From Amborella trichopoda (lineage: Eukaryota; Streptophyta; Magnoliopsida; Amborellales; Amborellaceae): a stretch of DNA of 64,000 nucleotides. Under the pieces are notes generated by a model, which was not told the DNA's origin, did no database searches, and saw nothing but the letters and a program-made list of their open reading frames with translations. A program made the position numbers and the translations under genes. Shown here in pieces: positions 45,445 through 56,779 of the stretch; within the stretch, counting starts at the first letter, position 1; every line of letters begins with the position of its first letter. Where the stretch lies: the NCBI RefSeq assembly GCF_000471905.2, contig NW_006499969.1, forward strand, positions 732,185-796,184, read 5' to 3'.

Positions 45445-45925
45445 CAGTTTTTAGGGTCTTGTAGCTTAGACCATGGCTATGCAATTTAAAGTCATGCAAT
45501 TAGGACTATGCAGTTTAAGGTCGTGCAACTAGACCTCCGCTACAGTTTAAGGTCATGTAGTTTGGACCGTCATGCTAAACCTTTTAACGTCATGTGGCCA
45601 GGACGTGCATTATGGTTTAAGGTCACACAGTTGGACCATAGTCATACAGTTTTGAGTCATGAAACAAGGACTATACAGTTTAAGATCGTGCAACTAGAGC
45701 ACCGCTACAGTTTAAGGTCATATAGTTTGGACCTTGTAGTTTAAGGTCCCGCAACTAGACCTTCGCTATAGTTTAAAGTCATGAAACGAGGACTATACAG
45801 TTTAAGGTCGTGTAACTAAACTATCGCTACAGTTAAAGGTCATATAGTTTGGACCTTGCAGTTTAAGGTCGTGCAACTAGACCTCGGCTGTACAGTTTAA
45901 GGTCATGCAGCATGGACCATAGTGT
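45445..45925. repeat. Tandem array 2b in the Tat 3' region
   Basis: The same family as array 2a: CAGTTTAAGGTCGTGCAACT with AGACCTCCGCTA spacers, about a dozen units. It is separated from 2a by about 480 bp of less regular sequence with AC(T)CCC(T)GGGGAT-like repeats. Confidence 0.85.
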
Positions 45926-46069
45926 GGTGAGGGAGTGTGACTCCATGGGGAGTAGAGCCGTCACTGGAGGCTGGACTCCCTGAGGAGTGAGGGTGTCGTG
46001 CAGGGGATGAACTTCCCGAGAGTACATGACAATGGTCCGGCTAAGAGTTCCATGGCATGCGCGCGGCAC

Positions 46070-46265
46070 TAAGTGTCGGATGGTGCACGCGACATAGCCC
46101 CTTGGTGAAGCGCACGACGGTAGCTACCGACGAAATGCGCGGCGATGATCTCTTGACACGGCATGCAACAATGACCACTTGACGAGGCGTGCAGCGATAG
46201 TCCTCTGACGGAGCGCGCAACGCTGACTTTTGAATGAAGCTTGTGGCGATGACCTTTTGGCATCT
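46070..46265. repeat. Tandem array 3 in the Tat 3' region
   Basis: About five degenerate units of roughly 40 bp with the core GCG(C/T)GCAGCGATAG/GATGACC and TTGACG(A)GGC. Unrelated to arrays 1 and 2. Confidence 0.65.
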
Positions 46266-47238
46266 CGGACTTGACCCGATTCTGCCTAGTCTTACTGCCT
46301 CAGGAATTGGGGACTGGAATGTCATTTCGTGTTTGTCGAGGGCAGTTTACGGCATCGCTGGGTAAAAAAGAGGGAAAACCCCATTCACTGTTTTACTGAA
46401 GGGTAAAACAGTTTTTTTATAGAGAGAGAGCCAGAGCCTTTGGCAAGGGATTTTCCAGCAGTAACTTTCTGGCCAAAACTTACAGAGACAGGCCCTTAAG
46501 AGTTTTTCTGGTGAGCTTTAGGAAGTGCAAAGCTTCGTAGGGTGATTGCGAACACTTTTTGACAAGTGTCGAAGCTTTTTAAGCAAGGAAGAGGGCTTCT
46601 CAGGGCCTTAGCAGAATATACAGAGGTGCCCTGCCGGGGTTCGAGTGCTCCTCCGGTCGTTCTGCTGCTGAGGAGGTCGCAGAGAGTTTAGAGGGCTTTG
46701 TCAGTCCTCTGGTTGTTAGCGGAGAAAGAGAAGGGGCTGCATTGGGCTCACCGAACACTCAGTGGAATTCCGATGAGCTTTGGTGAACTACTGAACTGGG
46801 AAACAAGGGGGAAGGGAAGACTCGCAGGGTTGCAGGGAATTCTTCTGGGGACTTCCGGTGCTTTTCACTAACTCCAATAACCAGTGGAAGGTGGGGAAGG
46901 GTTTTCCGATGATCGGGAGTGGATTCCTGACGGAGAGGAGAAACAACGTTAGGAACCTTAATGGTTGTGGGATCGTAACGGTCGCGAAAACGAAAGGTCG
47001 TGAGACAGCGAACGATCGTCCTTCGCACGCGCAGTGACAGGCCACGCTGCAAGTGTCAGGCGACGTGCCCGGATTTCAAGGGACGCACGTGCGACGCGTG
47101 CTGACAGCTAGAGCGAGGCATTAATACGCCTTGGTTGTGGGACGGCGATAACCCTCAGTTGCTTTCAAAGCGACGATTACCTCCTAGTGGCAGACGGCGA
47201 TAGTCTTGACCTTGGCGATAATTAGTGTCCTCCGACAA

Positions 47239-48239
47239 ATGTCTTCTCGGTGATCAGCCAAGGCTTCTAAAGCTGCTAGGAGGCAGGCTTATTCAAGTAG
47301 GGACCCTATGGTTATTGAGGATGAGGAGCCTCTTACTACTGAGAATGAACTACTTCCCTCTCCTCAACCTTCTGTCTCTAGAGGTAAGAGCGAGTATGAC
47401 CTGATAATCGTGTGCAACAAGGTGATCCCTCTTACCACCTTGAGAGGCGGCCCTGCATCTTCCGCTCGAAGGGAACCAATCATAGGCTTAGCTTTTGTAG
47501 TCACTTCCTTTTCGGGACAAGTTATTCATCCTCTTGTCTGGCGCATTCGAGGAGGCTTTGTTGTTTCGCAGGCCATGATGCCTTTCCCTGTACACCTCAC
47601 AAGGCTCAATCGCCGCAATGTTCTTGCAGACAACGGACGTGATCTTCTTAGAGCCGCTTATAAACTTTCAACGGGGCTTCTCTCTTTGAGCTGGTCATGT
47701 TCCCCTCTTTGGCGAAGAAGCTGATAGACAACCTTTTAGACTTCAAGGTTCCTTGTGCAGACTTTTTTAAACGAAGGTGGCTGAAATGGCTCGACAGGCT
47801 CGGGAAGTTTTGTCTTTAGAAGAATCAACTTCTATTGCGAAATATCCCTCTATTAAGCATTTACTTAAGTTCTTTCTTGAGCCTTTTATTGTCACCGATT
47901 CCGCGGTGACACACTTGGGTAACCTTAGAACCAACTTGCTCATGCGACAGTTCGTTCACACAGATTTTGAGATTTTGCCGTCGGAGGTTCCTTCGATTGT
48001 TAAAGAAATCGTATGTTTTAAGAACGAGAGTGGAAGCGATTATTGAATGTAACATCAACAATTTAGAAAGCTTGCTTTTTGTGGCCTGTGAGGTAGGAAA
48101 AGACCCATTCTCTCCTCAGTTGGTATGTGAGGAATATCCTCCTTTGGTTAGAAAGTTTGCTCTCCTTCAGGTGGCAGCCCTGAAGGATGGGATCAAGTGG
48201 GCACAACAAGACCATTATAGGCTTAGTCTTGAGGCTTGA
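47239..48239 (+). pseudogene. Opposite-strand ORF of the Tat element (unknown function)
   Basis: Runs against gag-protease, between the missing pol and the 3' LTR. From ATG 47239 (MSSR) there is a TGA at codon 5, then the frame is open to 47724 (EYDLIIVCNKVIPLTTLRGG and FPVHLTRLNRRNVLADNG). A frame change leads into 47777-48046 (SIKHLLKFFLEPFIVTDS, LPSEVPSIVKEIV) and another into the segment ending at 48239 (IECNINNLESLLFVACEVGK). Together about 330 codons. I do not recognise a domain. Position and strand match the opposite-strand genes known from Grande-type Tat elements. A T-rich segment after the stop could be its 3' end. Confidence 0.5.
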
Positions 48240-48559
48240 GTGAACACTCTCGTTTATAACTCTTTGTACACCAATTCTTGGTATTGATAATAACGACAAT
48301 TGTATGAATTTTTGGTTTTATGAATGAAATGCCACTTTTTGCTTGGAGTGTTCTGCGACATGTCTCTCGCTCTTCTGTCTTCTTCTGCTTTATTGCTTTC
48401 ATCCTTTGTTAGTGTGAGATGAAAAAGAATACCCCACACCTTGCATTGCCTTGTGGCAACCTGTTGTGGCTTCAACAACCTCGAATGGGGGGCAGCTGCT
48501 TCCTCACCCCTGAGTGTTTGATTGAACAAGAGCTTATAATTCATGGTTCTCATGATTTG

Positions 48560-50033
48560 GTGAGCCTGCTAGCTGTAAATGCTCCAGTCTGGGGGAGCTT
48601 TGGCTTCGATTCGAGGTGCATTGGTCTTGAGCTTGTCGTAAGTCTTAGTCTCAGGGACAAACCCCTTTAAGTGCTTTGAAGCAATGCGCATGACCTCCAA
48701 TTGGCTCTGGACGTTATCAACCTCGCTTCTCAGCTCTGCCATGGGGTCTTCTTCCTGGGAACTAGAGGGAAGGCTCTTGTCATCCTGTACTTCTTCAACA
48801 ACCCCCGAGAAGTGTAGGACCTTCTTTTGGCTATTGATGCTCCCTTTGTTCAATGAGGTTGGAAATTGGAGTACCTTCCTTGGTGGTTGGTGTACTAGTT
48901 TTGCTTCTAGAAGAGCGATGGGGACATGCAGGACCTTTTGCTGGTCCGATGTATAGGATAACTTGGCACCGGAAGGTCTACCTCCGGGGCTTCCTTAAGC
49001 TCAGCGGCTGCTTCTAGCTCGCCATTTCGTTCTAGTGGAGTAGAAGTTGAGGGGGAAGCTTTGTCTTCGGGAGAGGATACCATGACCTCGAAGAGGTGGC
49101 AAGGTAAGCTTGCATGGATAGGGGTCAAGGGGACAATCTTGCCCTGTCTTTCCTCTTCTTTGAACATTTTCGTGATCATTCGCCCCAGATCCTCAACGTC
49201 ATCATGAGACGAAGGTCCTGTCTCTCTCACAGGCTTCCAATTGTCATGCTTTGACTTGTCTGACGCTGGAAGTTCAGTGAAATAGTACTTGGTGTCGGCA
49301 TAGTGAGTCTCAACTACAGGGAACGGTCTTTTGTCAGCATAGACCGTGTGTTGCCTTCCATCTCGGCTGTACTTGAAGCATTGGTGGAGTGTGGAAGGAA
49401 CCATCCCCTGATCATGAAGCCAAGGATGACCAAGCAAGACGTTGTAGGAGGTATCGGTGTCGATTACGTGGAATTGGATGTAATCGTTGAGATCACCGAT
49501 CTTGAGACGAAGGCGCACTGTGCCGGCTGGCTTTTCTCCTGATTAGTTAAACCCTTACACAGTGATGTGGGTAGGAGTGAGGTCGTCAGACCCTAATCCC
49601 AATCGGGTGATGATCCTTCTTGGGATCAGGTTGACGGCTGACCCTCCGTCTAGCATGACCCGATTGAGAGGGTAGGCGTGAAGTTCACCATTCACGAAGA
49701 GGGGGCGACAGTGGAATTTGCCTCCCAACTAATGGTTGTCATCGAAAAAAGAGATTGCCAAGCCCCCACTCAGGATGGCGGAGTCAACTTCAATAGGTTT
49801 TCAGTCTCGTACACCTCTGGGTTAGAAAGAGCTTGAACCAGAGCCATACGGTAGTCTCTAGACAGCAGGAGGCCATCATAGATACTCAGAAGGGCTGGAA
49901 GCTTTCTCAGGTGCCCAATCACGTTGTATTTCACTTTATCTTCATTAGTCTTCTGTGTTCTTGATCCTGTCACTGGTGTGGGCGGTAGGGTAGGCCTAAG
50001 AACAGGTTTTGGTTGAATTTTAGTTTGTGGCAT
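48560..50033 (-). pseudogene. Tat element aspartic protease and flanking pol start
   Basis: Minus strand. 49770-50033 has YNVIGHLRKLPALLSIYDGL and a RDYRMALVQAL block, which precede protease in Tat-type polyproteins. The active site MLDGGSAVNLIPRRI lies near 49660-49630 (Asp-Gly-Gly instead of Asp-Ser-Gly, usual for this lineage). After two stops near 49550, 48907-49518 continues: RLKIGDLNDYIQFHVIDT, SYNVLLGHPWLHDQGMVPST and LHQCFKYSRDGRQ. A low-complexity acidic linker then runs to about 48570 (VLHFSGVVEEVQDD). The RT that should follow is absent. Confidence 0.85.
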
Positions 50034-50999
50034 TGGTTGACTTTATTGTTCAGCCGGTGCGGTCTGGGTTGATGAGGAAGCAATAGGAGCTTGTATTAAG
50101 GATGCAGAGGTTTGAGGTTGAGGTTTGGGGGAAAGTGGAGGATCAAGAAACTTGAGGGCCTTGAGCTTTTGAGGTATGGGCAGTAGTTCTTTCCCGATCT
50201 TAGACCTATTTGCCCCATGCTAGCTGGTACCTCCAAGATTTGCACCATGTGGGAGGCCTCTTTGGAACAAGAGCCTGAAGATGACTTGGTCTGTGCTCGG
50301 GTTGACAGGGCATTGGCGGCCGTTGAGAATCCAGCCACTTGGGCCAGCATCTCTCTGAGGCGCTCTTGCTGTGGCTAGTGTCTCCGAACTCTTTCTTTAG
50401 AGTGTCGAAGTCTGGGCACCGTCGAGCTACACCTGTGGAGAAAATAGAAGAGGAGGGAGAAGAAAAATAGTTAGAATGTTTCGGGTAGCTTTTTACGTCG
50501 TCGCCAGCATTGGACGTGCCCAAGGGATATTTTAGGTCTTGCCCCAGGTTTAACCGTCATGGGGTGCTTTTAGCGTCGTCACCCATATTGGGCGAATCCC
50601 GAGCTGGTGGTGACTCGGGGATGTCCACCTAAATGGACGAAAGGACGAGGCGAGCTACGCCTGGGATAAAGTCTTGCAGGGTCGGCAGTGGAGGAAGGGG
50701 CCTGAGGAATTCTTCCTCGACTGGTGGCTGAGGAGGATGATTCCTTCGACGGGCCGACCAAGGTGTCTGCCGTCTCCTTTGGGATCCTTGAGGAGGTGTC
50801 TGGACTGCCCTATTAGGCTGGCGAGTAGCCCTTACTTGGTAGACCGCCTCACGTTTCAAGGATTTGAGCCTACTCCGCCCATGGTAGACTTTCCAGGGCT
50901 GAGAGGTCGAAGGCTATGAAGGGTCCGGCATATACTCAGGAGGGGCCGGTAGTGTGGCTTCTTTTGAAACTAGAGTGACGGCCTGGACGCGTTTTGAGA

Positions 51000-52822
51000 G
51001 AATCGCACACACGATGTGGCCCTGCTGGACTTTCTCTGCGACTATAGCTTCGAATTCAGAGCATTCGTTGAGTTCGTGGCCCCATACTTGGTGGTATGGG
51101 CACCAGAGCTTTTCCGTGCTCTAAGCAAGACGCCTCGGCTGCCTGGCAGGCTTGGAGTGAGAAGGCCATGTTGGAGCATTGTCTTGAAGAGGGCCTGTAG
51201 AGGGTCTAGCTCAATGCTTCCTTGGGCTGGCGTCAAGAGGTCTTCTTACTCATGCAAAAGAGGGACTCGAGGGTGTCTTTCTGGGTTACCTTGAACTTCT
51301 TGACACTGCTGCATCTCTTCTGCCAAGAGCTTGTGGAAGCCAGTGCATTTGCTGACATCATGGCCTCGTATCGGTTCCTAGAGACAGGAACTTGGGCTGC
51401 CTTGCCGGCTTGGGAGTGACGAGCCCTTCTTTGAGCATTATGGAGAAAAAAGCACGAAGGATAGCTGGTGCCCTGTTGTCCTCTTGGATCGTGACTATGT
51501 GAGAAACCTCAGTTGCTCCAAACGCTGTTTTCAACTCTTCGAGCTTTATCTGACCCTTGTTGATTTTGATCATTTCGTTGAGCTTAGAGCAGTCGTAAAT
51601 GGGGTGGCATACCCTCCTGTGATAGGCGCAGTACTTCTTGTTTGCCTCCTGCCCAGCCGACTTCGCAGTATTGGCCTCCGGCAACTGTATCATGTTCTGT
51701 TCTAACAGCAGTCGAAGTAGTGCAGGTGTCCACTCTGTTCTAGCAGCAGATGGGGTAAACCTTATTCTGGTGCTGGACCCAGTAGTCGTTTTGCCTAGAG
51801 CGTTTAGGAGGGGGGACGCTGTTGTAGGACTGCTGCTTTCCCCCGACCTCAGACGCATGTGCCTTGGAAAGGTCCAGGGTTTGAGGAATCGCGCCTTTGG
51901 TGTCAGCCATTGTGACGGTCGCGCTGATTACTGCCTTTTGGCTACCCCGATTGTTGGAGTGAGAGTTAGAGCTAGCAGGTTGCTGACGAGGGTTATCGTT
52001 ACGCTTGAATAATTCCTCAATACGAACTGCCTTGGAGATGAGCTCTGACATGGATGGTTGATTGGATGCCTTGACATGTAGAGCGATCTCGGGAAGCATG
52101 TTCCGTATGTAAGTCTGGACCGCTTCCTTCTCGGTCATGGGAGTGGCATGGAAGGTTGCCAACTCTTTCCAACGAGTGAGGAACATGTCAACTGGCTCAC
52201 CAGGGTCTTACATCAGGGAGAGGAGTTCGATGGTCTCCACGTTTCTTTGAACTTCATAGAAGCGTTGGTAGAACAACTGCTCCATCTCTTGCCATGTGTG
52301 TACCGAGTTGGGAGGCAGCTGAGCATACCACTGGAAGGCTGACCCTTCAAGAGTTTAAACAAACTGGCGGAGGAGGAGTCATCTGTCAGTTGCCGTCTCT
52401 CGACAGGCCGCCTGAAAGTGAGCAGTATGTTGGTGCGGAGACGTAGAACCGTTGAACACGGCGAGCTTCCCCTATTGGTAGTTCGGCGGGATGGGTACTT
52501 AGTCTATGTGCGAAGGGTTCGGCTATTGATAGAGCGGCGCCTCCTGCATGTCAGGGACATTGTTCTTGAGGTTATGGGCCACCATAGCATCTATGTGGGT
52601 TTGAAAGACCCCGCGGGAGGTAGAACTGTCTTGGGAAGCTGATGGAGGAGTTGGCCTGGGAACTGTGTTCTCACTAGGAGGGGAAACGATGGAAGAAGGG
52701 GACTTAGAGGCCTCTAGGCGTTCCATCTTTCCAAGGATGGCTTGCATCATTTCCTCAAACTTGTTCATCCACTCCTCCTGAGCATCGTCCGAGTCATTGA
52801 TCACCATAGCACTGACCATCAC
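51000..52822 (-). pseudogene. Tat element gag with three zinc-knuckle modules
   Basis: Minus strand. The start is set at 52822 (MMVSAMVINDSDDAQEEW), followed by a coiled stretch (KFEEMMQAILGKMERLE). The capsid-like retrotrans_gag domain spans about 52500-52000: FNGSTSPHQHTAHFQ, FQWYAQLPPNSVHTWQEM, LFYQRFYEVQRNVETIELL, DMFLTRWKELA, YIRNMLPEIALHV. Nucleocapsid-like modules follow: CAYHRRVCHPIYDC (about 51590-51632), RGHDVSKC (about 51345-51370) and CPYHQVWGHELNEC (about 51061-51102). Each is preceded by a short helix such as LRAFFSIMLKEGLVTP. Stops near 52520, 52440, 52350 and 52209 and several frame changes break it. Confidence 0.82.
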
Positions 52823-54452
52823 TTCTGGCGGGTCAGAACCTGGCAGGAGAGCAGACTGCCGAGGTCGACGAGTGGTGCGTGGTAAGTCAGTCTAGAGGGC
52901 TTCAGCCTGCCCTGACTGGACCCGAGCCTTATATGCCACTCTTGTGAGGATCGGGTCTTGACGATCTTGAGACCGTGGCTTTTGAGTAGTGACGACCTAG
53001 CAATACTCTTGGATTCGGTCAGGCTCTGGAGTTTGGAGAGGGAAGAAGGGGTTACGACATAGGAGGTCATCAAAGGTGGCGACGTCGACTGCCTTAGAGG
53101 CTTCTTTGGTCAGGATCTGAAGACCTCTTTCCTTCTTAACCCTGAGATGGCTGTGGACTTCACTCGAGGACCGATCTTGAGACCTGGACCCCAGCCTTCT
53201 TCGAACACGCAATCTATGAGCTGGAACAAGGAGTGGGCCCAAGGACGGAAGGCAGCCTGGGTTTTTGCCTTGAAGGCTGGAGGCCTCTGTTTGACATCAG
53301 GTCACTGCCTCGAGTTCCTTTGTGGGGTGCACGTGCACTGCTGACCCGAGGCTAGCTCAAGATGGTACTCTTAGGGAAGACCTTCGAGTACCAGGGCTCG
53401 AGGTGTTTGCCTGGTGTCGGGAAAGCGACAGAGGGAGCTAGTTCACGACTCCGTCTGAGTTGAGGTTGAGAAGGAACCTGCCAACACGGTGCGTGTACAC
53501 CTTTAGAGTTAGCCGTCCGGGTGACCTGGGGGTAGACCCAGGCTCGATTAATGAATCTGACCTGAGGAGGTCGAGACCCATGAGCTTGTGTCTGTGAGGG
53601 GTGAGGCAGAAGCTCACCTCTCACAAGGTGAAGTTGTGTGTGCTAGGAGGGAGGACGGAGTGTTCGACCCTCATGTGTTCGAGGTGGCGTAGAGCTAGCG
53701 TTGCCCCGGGTTGTGGAAAGCAAATGAATGGCGCATGCAGGGTTTGCCCAGAGAATGCCTAGCCCGGGATGCGAGCTCAAGGCAACATGAGGGTTGCCTC
53801 GAGGTGCGACTCGAGTGGATGAACCATGAGCCCTTGGGTGTGTGCGAGGGGTGAAGATCTCAGAACCTTCGCCTCTATGTGTCGACTCTCCAGGTGTGTA
53901 GGTTCGGGGTGATTAAGGAGCATAAGGGGTTGCCTTTCGACGAACCTCAGGAGCGACAACAACTTGCTTGCCTTTCGCGAGAGTGATGGGGGCAGCCTTC
54001 CGGTGTGCCTCAGCAACAGTAGCAGGGTGCACGACAGCAGGTGTGCCACCCATGCAAGAGGCCTTGGTGGAGAGTCCATCAGGGAGAGACAGCGGGGAGG
54101 TAGGGACCTTTAAGTCCCCTCTCGCATTGATCCAGGTAAGAACCTGAGAGTAGGACCGTGAGTCCCGACTCAGGAGGAGGGTGGGGAAGGAGGCTTGAGT
54201 AGCTTGCTTCCCCGGAACAGCCACAAGTGCAGCGACAAGGAATCCCCGACCCAGATAAATGGGTTGAACAACCCAGATGCCATAGAAATAAGTGTAGAAA
54301 GTAAAAGAGGATACTGGTCAAACACGAGCGAACCGACTAAGGGGTAATAAGTCCCTAGTGGAGGCGTCAAGCTGGTTAGGTGCCTTGATCTCGCCTTCCG
54401 GATCTAGATGATCTGACGGCACGTACCTCAGGTTTCTGGTGAACTCGGGGTT
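52823..54452 (-). other. Untranslated 5' region of the Tat element
   Basis: GC-rich sequence between the 5' LTR and gag with no recognised domains. Overlapping frames on both strands are short and Pro/Ser/Arg-rich. No convincing primer-binding site could be placed next to the LTR edge. Confidence 0.5.
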
Positions 54453-54850
54453 TGAGCACGATCCGACATGGGACGGGTGAGATATGAGCATCGAAAGTCA
54501 CTGGTCGTGACTGTCCCTTCCATGGCATGGAGTTGCAAGGTGGCCGCACGGGAATAGCGTGCGGCGCCTCCTATTTCACTCTTTTGCCTATAACTTCTTC
54601 TTGGAGTGTCCGTTCGGGCGGAAATTCAACCGTGTCGGATCCAATGGTGGTGGTTCCAAAGCAGTTTGAGACGCCAAAAAAGTAGCTCTAGTTATAGAGG
54701 GCCGTTTCTAGGTGCTAGAGGATGTTTCTGCCGAAACTATTTCCTAGTCTGAACTGCCTTAGATATGTCGGAATGCAACGAAACTTGGCAAGAGACTTTT
54801 GAGAGACCTCATGAAGATCTTGGCAGATTCCAGGGCTTTGTAGAACTACG
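54453..54850 (-). mobile_element. 5' LTR (truncated) of the Tat element
   Basis: Partner of 42589-42990, roughly 80-85% alike by eye. The outer part is replaced at about 54850 by a family-1 MITE fragment, so the original outer end and target duplication are lost. Confidence 0.72.
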
Positions 54851-55045
54851 GATGCACCTCAAAAATCCATCGAAAAAGGTTGTTTTAATGTTGAAAAACG
54901 TTGTGATTGATCATCTCGACATCAAGATGTATGACTATGAAAAATAAAAAGATTTGGAATCTCAAAAATAGTGCATCTTACAACATATTAACTACACCGT
55001 CCATTTTCAGAAGATTATGATGAAACTTACAGCCTTGTTGTGAAA
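54851..55045 (-). mobile_element. MITE family 1, copy e (partial)
   Basis: Begins GATGCACCTCAAAAATCCATC, then AAAAGGTTGTTTTAATG, CGACATCAAGATGTATGA and ACACCGTCCATTTTCAGAAG, all collinear with copy d at 22820-22990. The terminal inverted repeat is missing on both sides. Confidence 0.65.
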
Positions 55046-55059
55046 TTCGTCCCTGTTTG

Positions 55060-55640
55060 AGTAGCCTCTATTCCAACTCGATGAGAAGAATGTCTTTCTT
55101 CATGGAGAGTTAAAAGAAGCGTGGTATATGGAGTTTTGGCTAGAAGGATCCTTCAGAGTATGTCAGTTGAAGAAATCTATGCATAGATGAAGCAGGGTTC
55201 TCGTACTTGGTTTCAAAGCTTTTATCATGCAATAAAGGGTTGTGGATTCATAAGCACAGTAATAAATCATTCTCTTTTCATCCACAAGAGCACCAGATCA
55301 TGATTATCCTCCTATCTGTAGATGACAACATTATTACAGGAGGTTCTTCAATTCTTATCGCTGACATCAAAATATTTCTTCATGACAGATTTATGACAAC
55401 TATGCTTACTGGGGATAGAAGTGGATTGCACTCAGGATGCACCCATTTTATGTCAGCATAAATATGAACTTGATTTACTTGATCACACCAAAATGTTGCA
55501 TTGCAAGCCATCGGCCACTCTAACAGCCCTCAACCAAAGATTAAGAGCAGATGAAGGAAACTACGTGAAGAACCAGAAGAGCATCAAAGCATGGTAGGAG
55601 CACTTCAGTACCTTAGCTATAATGAAAGAATTACTTGCAT
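55060..55640 (+). pseudogene. Copia reverse-transcriptase fragment
   Basis: Frames chained across several shifts read EKNVFLHGELKEAWYMEFW, GSFRVCQLKKS, the active-site-like SVDDNIITGG (about 55318), LGIEVDCTQDAPILCQHKYE and HCKPSATLTALNQRLRAD, the order found in the palm and connection regions of plant Copia RT. It is a stray fragment with no LTR, integrase or RNase H, of a different subfamily from Copia-A and Copia-B. Confidence 0.82.
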
Positions 55641-56779
55641 GAGTCTTTCATATATCAGAATACAGATTCGATAAGCATAGATGCTGATCATTGAAGAAGG
55701 AATATGCTTAAAACCATATCGAGACTTTAGCCAAAAATATGCAGACAGTTTTCAGAGGATAACAAAATAAGAACAATACTTAAACAGAACGTTAATGCAA
55801 GAACTCTAACAGGATTTGTTATTTGAAGCACGTGAATAGATTATAGGAAGCATTGCTAGGAGAGGAAGTAAGGCTTGTGATGAGAGTATTTCTGAATTTG
55901 AGCACTCAGGAAATGCCAAGGGAGCAGTATTTTCAAGCCCGGTCATGCTACCATTAAGGGGATTCTTGAAACTAATGTGACCACCCTGAAAGGCTGCATA
56001 AACCAATCATCAATCACAGTTTTTGCTTTTATCACGAGAAAATTCCAAAGTTCTTCAAAGTTATGGCTACATGACACTATTACACTTAACTTGATCTTAC
56101 TGCGAAGGCTGGAACCTTTGGTGTAGCGACTCCAGCCAAAACAATTTGATCTTGGACTCCCAAACACCTTTTACTACCAATCAGTTGTCCTTCATAGCCC
56201 TTAGACCGCCTCCTTGAAGACCAAGGGCCATTCTCCACATGCACAAACACTAATACCAAAAACGATATCTTGCTCATTGATTTTTCCAGGTTAAACTGTT
56301 TCAAGCATTTTTACTTTCTTAATACAAAATATCTCACTCACTTGAAAATCTTAACTGAACACACCCTTCCCCCAAAATATGCATCCCCAATGGCTGACTA
56401 AGGTGCAACCAGTGACACATGCAGATGAACTTTACAATAAATAAGCTTCAGTTCGTGATTACTCAAACAACACAACAGCCTAGATAAGAAATATGGAACA
56501 AAGGTAAAGACCAAGGCCACCAAATTGCAGTGCGGCTATGTAACTTGGACAACTGTGTCCATGATTTTTTGCATGTCTCAACATGCAAAGACATGACAAG
56601 CACGTCGAAACTTTAGAAACTTGGAAACTTCTATTTAATATTTACCTTTTCTTGAGTTGATATAATTACTAAAGTACTCATGCTCCCTCTTCCCACCCAG
56701 CCCCTCTCAATGACATAAAACGTGTTGTGCCGGAAAGGCCAATTTCAGGGCTGTCGTTTCTGATGCAAGTACCCATTGC
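55641..56779. other. Intergenic DNA
   Basis: No family recognised. Minus-strand frames at 55806-56304 overlap each other in different phases and show no domain. Confidence 0.45.

Larger units (their letters stand above)
42589..54850 (-). mobile_element. Non-autonomous Gypsy element of the Tat lineage (gag-protease only)
   Basis: A direct repeat (42589-42990 and 54453-54850) brackets about 11.5 kb of GC-richer DNA. On the minus strand, in order: 5' LTR, about 1.6 kb untranslated, gag, protease-linked region, a gap where pol should be, an opposite-strand frame, tandem arrays, 3' LTR. The LTRs begin TGAGC on the plus strand; the right edge of each is uncertain because the 54.8-kb copy is cut by a MITE fragment. 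No RT, RNase H or integrase is present, so it would have depended on a relative. Long spacers, opposite-strand ORFs and tandem repeats near the 3' LTR are known in Tat elements such as Grande and Ogre. Confidence 0.75.

Noticed and set aside
48254..48853. Search for RT/integrase motifs downstream of the Tat protease
   Set aside because: No YxDD, FLG or HHCC/DDE-type motif found on the minus strand between protease and the opposite-strand ORF.
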